Assembly: GCA_900545755.1 (NCBI GenBank)
Contig: URAG01000061.1
Coordinates: 1-13,613, forward strand
Reading direction: 5' to 3'
Length of the DNA stretch: 13,613 bases
DNA from: an uncultured Cloacibacillus sp.
GTDB taxonomy: Bacteria; Synergistota; Synergistia; Synergistales; Synergistaceae
Below the pieces are notes generated by a model that was not told the origin of the DNA, searched no databases, and worked only from the letters and a program-made list of their open reading frames with translations. This document shows, piece by piece, positions 6,809-13,153 of this stretch; position 1 is the first letter of the stretch, and each line of letters starts with the position of its first letter. Both the position numbers and the translations under genes were made by a program.

Positions 6809-8116
6809 TTACAGCGCGAAGCCCTTTTCGTAGAGGTCGACGTAGACGCCGTCGCCGAGGTCTACTGCGTCCTTCGTCACTGGTTCGCCCTTCTTTATGT
6901 CGCGCTTCAGCGTGAGGCCGCTGAGGAGGTAGAACGGCGCTATCTCCGCGGCTTCGGCCTTCTCCCAGAGCTCGGGGACGAGCCCATCTATCGAGTGGTG
7001 GTGTCCCTTGACCTCGAGGACGGTGCCAGCGGGCAGGTCGCGGCTCGCTACGCCGGCCATGACGGAGACCTGGCGGCACTCTGGGTGCGTGCCTATGCCT
7101 AGGAAGTCGCCGAGGATTATCGAGGCCGGGGTCTCGACGCCCATGATGTGGTAGGGCAGGTAGAGGCAGGCGTACTTCTTGTTGCGGCTGACGACGTGGC
7201 CTTTGCCGGCGAGGAGATCCCAGACGGCTTCGTTCTCGCATTTGACGATGATGAATTCGCCGCCGCCGAAGCTTGCTTCGTCGTTCGCGCGGAGGCAGCA
7301 GAAGACGTCAACGACGCCTGTCTTTTTCAGAACGCCTCCGTCCTCCTCGGGGATGAAGATGTCGGCGAGCTCGCTCGTCTTCGCAACCGGGTAGCTGAGG
7401 CGCTTCGCCGCGGGCACGAGGCCGGTGATGTTCGATACCAGGTTCATCTCGCAAAGGTCGGCTGAGATGACGCTGATGTATTTCTCAAGGAGCTTGCGGC
7501 GTCCTTCAAGCGTCGAGCGGTCCTTGTAGTTCCAGAACGCCTTGAGCTCTGGGATGTTCTCGTGAGGATAATCTGGGCCTTCGGTAAATACCATCTCGCC
7601 GGTGTCGGGGGTCCATACGAAGTCGTATTCGCTCGCCTTGCCCACCGCGATGATCTCGAAGCCGAGCAGCTTGCCCCACGACCAGAGGTCCACGAGGTTG
7701 CGCGGCTGGTCGCCGTTGACGAGCGCTTTCGAGCACATATAGACGTTGATGCCCTTCCTGAGCGCGGCCATACTGACCTCTGAACTGACTTTGGAATTCC
7801 CAGTGCATTCGACGAGCGCCGTTATGTCGCTCTCTGGGACGAGCCTGTAGTCGCTGACGATAAGCACTGCGTCTTTCGGCGCGGCCTGTATTTCTTCCTT
7901 AGTCGCGCAGACGGCCAGCTTCTCCTTAGGCCAGCCGAGTTCGAGGAGGACCTTTTCGCATTCGTCGGTGTGGCGCGACGAAATAAGGCGCAGCTCCATA
8001 AGCTTTACTTTCGGTATCTGCGCGAGTAATGTGTATCCGTAGCCCTTCGTGGCGCCTATTATGCCGACGCGCGACTTTTTGTCTCCAGCGTTTCTAATCA
8101 GACTCGTGTAATCCAT
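6809..8116 (-). CDS. Homoserine-dehydrogenase-like NAD(P) oxidoreductase with C-terminal SAF domain
   Basis: This 435-residue cytoplasmic protein has an N-terminal Rossmann domain (about 15-150). A central catalytic region resembles homoserine dehydrogenase-type enzymes. The C-terminal SAF-type segment (about 354-420) includes ASRDLPAGTVL and LKRDIKKGEPVT. PYHIMGVETP at 321-330 is a recognisable family feature. The nucleotide loop reads GATKGYG (21-27), which departs from the common GxGxxG spacing. Members of this group occur in sugar-acid and sugar-alcohol clusters but mostly lack an assigned reaction. The ATG at 8116 is preceded by GAGGAGAT. The gene is transcribed alone from a consensus sigma-54 promoter almost identical to the permease promoter, which ties it to the tetronate regulon. 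It may oxidise or rearrange a tetronate to the oxo-acid used by OtnK; that role is inference. Confidence 0.82.
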   Translation of the reverse strand: MDYTSLIRNAGDKKSRVGIIGATKGYGYTLLAQIPKVKLMELRLISSRHTDECEKVLLELGWPKEKLAVCATKEEIQAAPKDAVLIVSDYRLVPESDITALVECTGNSKVSSEVSMAALRKGINVYMCSKALVNGDQPRNLVDLWSWGKLLGFEIIAVGKASEYDFVWTPDTGEMVFTEGPDYPHENIPELKAFWNYKDRSTLEGRRKLLEKYISVISADLCEMNLVSNITGLVPAAKRLSYPVAKTSELADIFIPEEDGGVLKKTGVVDVFCCLRANDEASFGGGEFIIVKCENEAVWDLLAGKGHVVSRNKKYACLYLPYHIMGVETPASIILGDFLGIGTHPECRQVSVMAGVASRDLPAGTVLEVKGHHHSIDGLVPELWEKAEAAEIAPFYLLSGLTLKRDIKKGEPVTKDAVDLGDGVYVDLYEKGFAL

Positions 8117-8166
8117 AAGCCCATCTCCTCACAAAATTTGTATGAAACCTAACACATATTAGTTAT

Positions 8167-8182
8167 AGCAATCCGCGTGCCA
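8167..8182 (-). promoter_or_regulatory. Sigma-54 promoter of the SAF oxidoreductase gene
   Basis: On the minus strand the element is TGGCAC-GCGGA-TTGCT, a full consensus match with GG-N10-GC spacing. Predicted transcription begins near 8155, giving a leader of about 38 nt. A strong inverted repeat lies 70-87 bp upstream, a usual distance for an enhancer site. Confidence 0.92.
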
Positions 8183-8241
8183 AAGACAGCGCGTTTACGC
8201 GTGCCGTTTTGTTTTGCCGCACGGCGCCGCTGCACCGATGC

Positions 8242-8269
8242 GTTGCATATTGTTGCGCAAGCGCGCAAC
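8242..8269. promoter_or_regulatory. Inverted repeat: candidate activator site or rpoN terminator hairpin
   Basis: GTTGCGC (8252-8258) and GCGCAAC (8263-8269) form a perfect 7-bp inverted repeat with a 4-nt loop. A further GTTGC lies at 8242-8246. The same GTTGC/GCAAC units occur in front of otnK. The position upstream of a sigma-54 promoter suggests an enhancer-binding-protein site. It also begins 2 nt after the rpoN stop codon, so it could act as a terminator stem, but it has no U tract on the minus strand. Confidence 0.55.
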
Positions 8270-8271
8270 GT

Positions 8272-9645
8272 TTATGAAGGCTGTGCGAATTTACGCGCGC
8301 GGCAGCCTGCTATCCCGAGCTCGTCGCGGTACTTTGCGACGGTGCGGCGCGAGATCTCTATTCCCATCACGGAGAGGATTTCGGAAAGTTTCTGGTCGCT
8401 GTATGGTTTGTCCCTGTCTTCGCGCGCGATGACGGCGCGCAGCTTTTCCTTGACCTGCTGCGTCGCTATCTCCGCGCCGCCGCCGTCGAGGCTGTAGCCC
8501 TTCGTGAAGAAGTAGCCGAGGCTGAACACGCCCCAGCGGCATTGCAGGTACTTGCCGCTGACTGCGCGGCTGATCGTGGACTCGTGCAGGCCGAGCTTTT
8601 CTGCGACCGCCTTCATGCGGAGAGGGCGCAGCGCGCCGCGTCCTCGCAGGAAAAATTCGCGCTGCTCTTCGGCTATGCAGGCGGCGAGCTGCGTCAGAGT
8701 GTCGTTGCGCCGTCTTATGTTCGCCGATATCTGCTCTGCCTCTCTGGCTTTGCACTCGATGTAGCGTCGCACGTCGTCGGGACAGCCACCGCTGCGCGCG
8801 AGTTCGAGATAGCTGCGGCTGATTGAGAGCGAGGCGCCGGCGTCGAAATTGAGTTCGACGCTGAAATCTCCGGCGTGCTGCGTCACCGTCACGTCGGGCG
8901 AGACGTATGAGGCCGGCTCGCCGCCGGTGAAGCCGTTCGCAGGTTTCGGGTTGAGAGTCTGGATTTTTTCGAGCGCGGCTAGCACGCGCGCCTCCGTTAT
9001 GCGTAGCTCACGCGCGATGTTCTTTATCTGGCGCTTGGCGAGCGCTTCGAGGTGGCGCGCGACGATTTCTTTTTCTATTTCGCAGCCGTCCATGCGGTCG
9101 AGCTGAAGCGCGAGACATTCGGCGAGGCCGCGCGCGCATATTCCCGGCGGGTCGAGCCGCTTCATCTCGCGGAGCAGCAGTTCCGCCCTGCGGATTTCTA
9201 TACCGAAGCGCGAGGCAAGCTCCGCCGCGCTCTCTGCGAAATATCCGCGCTCGTCGAGGCTTTCCGCGACGTAGCGGAAAATCTTCATGTCGCCGTCGCC
9301 GAAGCCGCGCCCCGCGAGCTGCTCCATAAGCGAATCCGCTAGCGTCTCTTCATGCGGCGCGGCGATGTTTTCGAGCCAGCCGTCCTCTTCCCCGTCCGTT
9401 TCCTGCCGCATGTAGGCGGAGTTCTGCTCGTCGAAGCGCGCTAGCCATTCGAGCTTTTTAAGGCTCTCAGCTCCCGGAGGCTGCGGCGCGGCCTCGCCGC
9501 GCTCGTCGAGCTCGAGCAAAGGATTTTCGGCGTAAAGATCTTCTATACGCTCCTCAAGTTCGCCTCGCGACATCTGCAAAACCTGGAGCGATTCTATCAT
9601 TTTGTTGGAAAGCGCCTGAGTCTGTTTCTGTTCCAGCTTCAGCAT
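8272..9645 (-). CDS. rpoN: RNA polymerase sigma-54 factor
   Basis: This 457-residue sigma factor directs RNA polymerase to -24/-12 promoters and needs AAA+ activators to open DNA. Region I opens at residue 1 with LEQKQTQALSNKMIESLQVLQ, the glutamine- and leucine-rich segment that contacts activators, up to about residue 45. A short acidic region II follows, then the core-binding domain. A helix-turn-helix lies near the C-terminal third (KLGLHESTISRAVSGK). The RpoN box SRRTVAKYRD (432-441) is close to the consensus ARRTVxKYRE. The start is supported by AAGGGTGG upstream. The gene stands alone next to a locus with three sigma-54 promoters. Sigma-54 is usually a global factor, so control of genes elsewhere is expected too. 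Confidence 0.95.
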   Translation of the reverse strand: MLKLEQKQTQALSNKMIESLQVLQMSRGELEERIEDLYAENPLLELDERGEAAPQPPGAESLKKLEWLARFDEQNSAYMRQETDGEEDGWLENIAAPHEETLADSLMEQLAGRGFGDGDMKIFRYVAESLDERGYFAESAAELASRFGIEIRRAELLLREMKRLDPPGICARGLAECLALQLDRMDGCEIEKEIVARHLEALAKRQIKNIARELRITEARVLAALEKIQTLNPKPANGFTGGEPASYVSPDVTVTQHAGDFSVELNFDAGASLSISRSYLELARSGGCPDDVRRYIECKAREAEQISANIRRRNDTLTQLAACIAEEQREFFLRGRGALRPLRMKAVAEKLGLHESTISRAVSGKYLQCRWGVFSLGYFFTKGYSLDGGGAEIATQQVKEKLRAVIAREDRDKPYSDQKLSEILSVMGIEISRRTVAKYRDELGIAGCRARKFAQPS

Positions 9646-9713
9646 GGCGGCCCACCCTTGCGCTGAGACTTACCGAAAAACAGCATCGTGCTTTGACGTT
9701 TCGGCCCGTCTCA

Positions 9714-9742
9714 AAACTAAGGCAAAGGCGGGCAAAAGTCAA
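9714..9742 (-). promoter_or_regulatory. Possible sigma-70 promoter of rpoN
   Basis: On the minus strand TTGACT (9737-9742) is separated by 17 nt from TAGTTT (9714-9719), about 68 nt before the rpoN start. The -35 box is strong and the -10 box is weak, so this is a candidate only. Confidence 0.35.
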
Positions 9743-9793
9743 GCCGCCCCCTGCGCCGCGCGCAGCGGCGGACGGGGATGCGGCTTCCGGAGG

Positions 9794-9814
9794 TTTTATC
9801 GCGCAGCCCGCGCG
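9794..9814 (-). terminator. Weak terminator-like hairpin after the SMR exporter gene
   Basis: CGCGC/GCGCG (9800-9804 and 9810-9814) forms a 5-bp stem with a 5-nt loop. ATAAAA follows on the minus strand instead of a U tract. A longer imperfect GC-rich hairpin lies further downstream around 9743-9780. Either could end the transcript, but neither is a textbook terminator. Confidence 0.25.
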
Positions 9815-10135
9815 TTAGTGTCCCGACGTGAGCTTGAGGCCGATTATACCGGTTATCAACAGCGCGACGAAGAAGAGGCGCGGTACCGTGACCGGCTCCT
9901 TGAAGAGGATTATGCCTGCGGTGACGGCGCCGAGCGCGCCGACGCCTGTCCATATCGCGTAGGCCGTGCCGAGCGGCAGCTTCTTTATAGCGAGCGCCAG
10001 CAAGTAGACGCTCGCAGCCATGCCGGCAAATGTGAGGACGGTGAATTTCAGATTTGTGAAGCCGTTCGAGTATTTCATACAGGTCGACCAGACGACCTCG
10101 AATATTCCGGCGATGAATAACTCTATCCACGCCAT
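9815..10135 (-). CDS. gdx: SMR-family guanidinium exporter (Gdx/SugE type)
   Basis: This 106-residue membrane protein with four transmembrane helices works as an antiparallel dimer, exchanging protons for a small cation. The conserved membrane glutamate is Glu13 in GIFEVVW. The AGIFEVVWS opening, the KYSNGFT loop and the KKLPLGTAYAIWTGVGA block are typical of the SugE/Gdx branch, which exports guanidinium, rather than the drug-exporting EmrE branch. The length is normal. AAGGGGG precedes the ATG. I do not see a known guanidine riboswitch in the leader. The gene stands alone and has no evident link to the tetronate locus. The family call is firm; the guanidinium substrate rests on subfamily resemblance. 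Confidence 0.88.
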   Translation of the reverse strand: MAWIELFIAGIFEVVWSTCMKYSNGFTNLKFTVLTFAGMAASVYLLALAIKKLPLGTAYAIWTGVGALGAVTAGIILFKEPVTVPRLFFVALLITGIIGLKLTSGH

Positions 10136-10175
10136 GTAAAAATTTCCCCCTTAAAAAATAATCGCCTTCGCCCGC

Positions 10176-10199
10176 GCGTCTTCTTCGGCCTAACGACGC
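10176..10199 (-). other. Hairpin in the leader of the SMR exporter gene
   Basis: On the minus strand GCGTC (10195-10199) and GACGC (10176-10180) can pair around a 14-nt loop, about 40 nt before the exporter start. A GGCG...CGCC hairpin lies just upstream, around 10209-10220. The structure does not match guanidine-I, -II or -III riboswitch consensus features that I know, so no function is assigned. Confidence 0.3.
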
Positions 10200-10338
10200 T
10201 GCGGCAAAGGCGTGTGCGCCCACCCGGCGACGGACGCTGCTCCGCGAAGCATATCACGGCGCGCGTGCTTTGGCAACGGCGGCGCGCCGGGAATTTTGCG
10301 CGCGGCGGCGGACGCACACGCCGTGGATAAACGCAATG

Positions 10339-10362
10339 AAAAGGCGGAGCTTTTGCCCCGCC
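10339..10362 (-). terminator. Intrinsic terminator of the comB-DUF1638-alcohol dehydrogenase operon
   Basis: GGCGGAGC (10343-10350) pairs with GCCCCGCC (10355-10362), with one G-U pair in the minus-strand RNA and a 4-nt loop. UUUU follows on the minus strand. It lies 23 nt past the dehydrogenase stop codon. Confidence 0.75.
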
Positions 10363-10385
10363 ATTCTCGCGTTTTCAGCTTTTGA

Positions 10386-11558
10386 CTACCACGCGCGTTC
10401 GTATATCGCCTTTACGTCCTCTTCGGTGAGCTTGCGCGGGTTGTTGTTCATCAGGCGCGTTTCGCGCATCGCGGCCTTCGCCATGTGCGCGGCGGCTTCG
10501 CGCGGAATTCCGAAGTCGCGCAGCCGCGTCTTGACGCCGCACTCCTCGCCGAGCGCTATCATCGCGTCCAGCGCCGCGGAGGCGGCGCGCTCCGCGCTCA
10601 TGCCTGCCGTGTCGATTCCCATCGCCTCGGCTATCGGTACGAATTTCTTCTGGCAGCCGTCGAGGTTGTATTCCATGACCCAGCGCAGCATCGCTGTGTT
10701 CGCCTCGCCGTGCGGCACGTGGAACTCGCCGCCGAGCGGATAGGCCATCGCGTGGACCCCCGCCGTGCCGGACATCGCGAAGGCCATGCCCGCCGTGAGG
10801 CTGCCGTAAGACTGCGCGGCGCGCGCTGCGGCGTTGTCCGGTTCGCGCACGCAGGCGGCGAGGTTCGGCGCTATTTTGCGTATTGAGGCGAGCGCTAAAT
10901 CCTGCGTAAGAGGGTTCGTGCCGAGCGAGAGGTACGACTCTACGGCGTGAACGAGCGCGTCCATGCCTGATGCCGCCGTTATCGCGGGCGGCAGGCCGTG
11001 CGTCAGTTCGGGGTCTACCAGCGCTATGTCTGCGACCATGTTGCCGCCCGCTATGCCCTTCTTCATCTTTTCCTCGGGGAACGAGAAGACCGCGACCGCG
11101 GAGACCTCGGAGCCGCTGCCCGCGGTCGTCGGTATCATTATCGTGGGAAGGCCGCGCGCGGGAACCTTCTCAGATCCGACCATAGCCGCTGCGTCGAGCT
11201 CTGGGAACTTGGCTAGCACCGCCGCCATCTTGGCAAAGTCCATCGAGCTGCCGCCGCCGAGCGCTATCAGGCAGTCGCCGCCGAGCGCGCGTATGTCCGC
11301 CGCCGCTTTGTAAAGGAGCGCGACAGGCGGCTCCGGTTCTACATCGGACCATATCTCCGGCTCCATGCCCAGCTTTTTCGCGCCGTCCATGAGGCGCGCG
11401 AGCGCTTCGCTCTTCGCAATGCTGCGCCCCGTTATGAATACGGGCCGCTTCGCGCCGAGCGCGGCGGCCTTCTGCGCCGCGAGGGCCGAAATCCCGGCCT
11501 CGAATATAACTTCGCGCGGCATCCTGAAATTAAACGGGCGTCCTATAATATTCTCCAT
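10386..11558 (-). CDS. Iron-type (group III) alcohol dehydrogenase
   Basis: This 390-residue cytoplasmic NAD(P)-dependent dehydrogenase resembles FucO. The dinucleotide site is GGGSSMDFAK (101-110) and the second nucleotide contact is PTTAGSGSE (143-151). The four metal ligands Asp200, His204, His269 and His283 are all present. The frame stays open far upstream, but I start at ATG 11558, which has AAGGTGA 5-6 nt in front. The ATG at 11574-11576 overlaps the upstream stop codon but has no ribosome binding site. Only 14 nt separate this start from the DUF1638 stop codon, so the genes are co-transcribed. The family reduces or oxidises many substrates, including glycolaldehyde, lactaldehyde, butanal and sulfoacetaldehyde. 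With a ComB homologue in the operon, a sulfonated aldehyde is an attractive but unproven substrate. Confidence 0.9.
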   Translation of the reverse strand: MENIIGRPFNFRMPREVIFEAGISALAAQKAAALGAKRPVFITGRSIAKSEALARLMDGAKKLGMEPEIWSDVEPEPPVALLYKAAADIRALGGDCLIALGGGSSMDFAKMAAVLAKFPELDAAAMVGSEKVPARGLPTIMIPTTAGSGSEVSAVAVFSFPEEKMKKGIAGGNMVADIALVDPELTHGLPPAITAASGMDALVHAVESYLSLGTNPLTQDLALASIRKIAPNLAACVREPDNAAARAAQSYGSLTAGMAFAMSGTAGVHAMAYPLGGEFHVPHGEANTAMLRWVMEYNLDGCQKKFVPIAEAMGIDTAGMSAERAASAALDAMIALGEECGVKTRLRDFGIPREAAAHMAKAAMRETRLMNNNPRKLTEEDVKAIYERAW

Positions 11559-11572
11559 TTTCGTCACCTTCG

Positions 11573-12247
11573 TCATTTCTGTTTTGCTTGCGGGAAGAAC
11601 ATGTCGCGCGTGAGCGTCTCTCCGGCCTCCGCGACGGCGAACAAATCGTCCCAGTCTCCCGAGACTAGCTTTTCGAGCACTACGTTGCCGCCCGGCACGT
11701 GCCGCAGCTCGCAGCCGGCGATTTCCGCTCCGCGGCGCGCCTGCTCGAGAAAGTCTTCCGCGCGGCTGTCGTATGTTCCCGTGTCGATTATGTCGGCGTG
11801 CGTGTAGCTCGCGAACCATTTATCGAAGAGCGCGGGCCCCTGCTCGCGTCCGTACCTTTCGCAGACGGCGGCGCGAAGCCCTTCGAGCGAGTAGCGCCCC
11901 GTGTCTGTGTCCCTGATGTAGATATGCCCCGGCTCTTTTAGGTTTTCGTGCGGCGCTCCGTCGGTGTTCAGCAGAATCGTGATGCAGTCGTCGGCGCGCG
12001 GCACGACGACGCGCACCGGCGCGTACACCGATTCCCACGAGCCGCCGCAGAAGCCCATCGCGACGAGCGCGGTGTCGAATTCGCCTGCAATTTCACCGAG
12101 CGCTTTTATCAGCTGTAGGCGCATATCTTTCGGCTCGGCGTGGTAACGCCTGTCTACGCAGCGCACCGGGTAGCATGTCCCCATCTTCCGCTGCGCCGCG
12201 GCTACCTGGCGTGCCATCGAGCTGCAAGCGAGAATTACGGCGTTCAT
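11573..12247 (-). CDS. DUF1638-family protein of unknown function
   Basis: This 224-residue soluble protein has no signal peptide or membrane segment. It fits the DUF1638 pattern: an opening ILACSSM with Cys8, a conserved histidine (His36) in RRYHAEPKDMRLQL, MGFCGGS with Cys67, and a VVPRADDCITILL block with the Asp86-Asp87-Cys88 cluster. The spaced cysteines, histidine and acidic residues could hold a metal or cofactor, though no reaction is established. Relatives are often found beside corrinoid-dependent methyltransferase genes; none is visible here. The ATG at 12247 is preceded by GGAGAAGAGG. The long open stretch upstream of it is the comB gene read in another frame. It sits between comB (32-nt gap) and the iron dehydrogenase (14-nt gap), which points to a shared pathway. 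Confidence 0.78.
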   Translation of the reverse strand: MNAVILACSSMARQVAAAQRKMGTCYPVRCVDRRYHAEPKDMRLQLIKALGEIAGEFDTALVAMGFCGGSWESVYAPVRVVVPRADDCITILLNTDGAPHENLKEPGHIYIRDTDTGRYSLEGLRAAVCERYGREQGPALFDKWFASYTHADIIDTGTYDSRAEDFLEQARRGAEIAGCELRHVPGGNVVLEKLVSGDWDDLFAVAEAGETLTRDMFFPQAKQK

Positions 12248-12279
12248 GCCCTCTTCTCCGATGTTAAGCGGCCGCGCCT

Positions 12280-13020
12280 TCAGCGCCCGACTATCGCTGG
12301 GACGCCGGAAAATTCCTTGACTACCGGCACGGTCGAGCTGGCGTCGATCTCGCCGCAGAAGAACAGGTCGTTGTCGAAGCCGAGGCCGGAAAGTATCTTG
12401 CCGTGCGTAGACTCCCGGCAAACAGCCGTGACGTCTGGCCCCATCGCCTGCCACAGCGACATCGCCGCCATAGCGCCGTCGGTCAGCTCCATCGACTCGG
12501 CCCCGTTAGACGGCGCGAGCGCGAGCAGCTTTTCGACAAGCATACCCGCGCAGACCGTGTCTTCGAGCGAGAACTCGCCGTTGCGCCCGGCGCATATAAT
12601 CCCGACCGAAGGCCCGGCGCAGAGCGCGTCCCATGCGGCCGCCTCGGCGTTGCGCGCGCAGCCCGCTATGACGTGCGCGCAGTCCTTCACAGCGCGCATT
12701 ATAGCGCGCGTGCCGTTCGAAGTCGTGATGATCGCGTGTTCCGGCGCGCCTGCGGCCTGGAGTTCGAGCGGCGAGTTGCCGAAGTCGAAGCCCGGCGCAG
12801 GCAGGCCGCCGCGCTCGCCCATAATCTTCCAGTCATCCCCGAGCTTCTCTTTCATCGCGAAAGCTTCGTCCACCTCCGTCACGGGTACGAGGACTTCGCC
12901 TCCCATGTCGAAGAAGGTAGTTATCTGCGTCGTCGCGCGAAGCAGGTCGACGACTATGCGCGCATCGTGTTTCTTGAGAGCCTCGCACGGTAGGAAAGCC
13001 ACGTCGAATGTGTATTTCAA
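12280..13020 (-). CDS. comB: ComB-like 2-phosphosulfolactate phosphatase
   Basis: This 246-residue cytoplasmic protein belongs to the ComB family. Characterised members hydrolyse 2-phosphosulfolactate to sulfolactate and phosphate in coenzyme M biosynthesis, using Mg2+. Family motifs in order are VVDLLRATT (23-31), GERGG (68-72), GFDFGNSP (77-84), TTSNGTRA (99-106) and the long CAGRNGEFSLED (143-154) and CAG (157-159) block. The translation start is TTG, placed by a strong GGAGG 9 nt upstream. A nearby upstream ATG is in another frame. It is the first gene of a three-gene operon. Bacterial ComB homologues are common outside coenzyme M makers, and no ComA or ComC gene is present here, so the natural substrate in this organism is uncertain. 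Confidence 0.85.
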   Translation of the reverse strand: MKYTFDVAFLPCEALKKHDARIVVDLLRATTQITTFFDMGGEVLVPVTEVDEAFAMKEKLGDDWKIMGERGGLPAPGFDFGNSPLELQAAGAPEHAIITTSNGTRAIMRAVKDCAHVIAGCARNAEAAAWDALCAGPSVGIICAGRNGEFSLEDTVCAGMLVEKLLALAPSNGAESMELTDGAMAAMSLWQAMGPDVTAVCRESTHGKILSGLGFDNDLFFCGEIDASSTVPVVKEFSGVPAIVGR

Positions 13021-13029
13021 TTTGATAAA

Positions 13030-13034
13030 CCTCC
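13030..13034 (-). promoter_or_regulatory. Strong ribosome binding site deciding the comB TTG start
   Basis: GGAGG on the minus strand lies 9 nt upstream of the TTG at 13018-13020. No in-frame ATG is available at a suitable distance. The TTG also overlaps the stop codon of an 8-codon ATG frame (13017-13043), which lacks its own Shine-Dalgarno sequence. Confidence 0.8.
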
Positions 13035-13052
13035 AAAATTCATATATGCAGA

Positions 13053-13081
13053 ATTATATAACCGCTACTGTGCAGCCGTAA
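13053..13081 (-). promoter_or_regulatory. Possible sigma-70 promoter of the comB operon
   Basis: A perfect -10 box TATAAT lies at 13053-13058 on the minus strand. The best -35 candidate at 17-nt spacing, TTACGG (13076-13081), is weak. Transcription would start near 13046, about 26 nt before the TTG. No sigma-54 element is visible here. Confidence 0.5.
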
Positions 13082-13094
13082 GCCCCGCACACGC

Positions 13095-13121
13095 AAATAA
13101 AAAGCCCGCCTTGCGGCGGGC
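13095..13121 (-). terminator. Intrinsic terminator of the YitT-type gene
   Basis: GCCCGCC (13104-13110) and GGCGGGC (13115-13121) form a perfect 7-bp stem with a TTGC loop. A U-rich tract (A-rich 13095-13103) follows on the minus strand. It lies 32 nt past the stop codon and separates this gene from comB. Confidence 0.85.
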
Positions 13122-13153
13122 GTGTGTCCGTGGAATCCGCGGCGCGGCGCGCG

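Noticed and set aside
10136..10342. Guanidine riboswitch upstream of the SMR exporter
   Set aside because: I looked for guanidine-I, -II and -III signatures by eye and found none convincing; only generic GC-rich hairpins are present.
11559..11819. N-terminal extension of the iron dehydrogenase frame
   Set aside because: The extra residues are Arg-rich and lie antiphase to the DUF1638 gene; the family-like protein begins at ATG 11558 with its own ribosome binding site.
12140..13081. A 313-codon plus-strand open frame opposite comB and the start of the DUF1638 gene
   Set aside because: The product is rich in Ser, Ala and Pro with no domain pattern, and it covers a well-supported ComB gene on the other strand.
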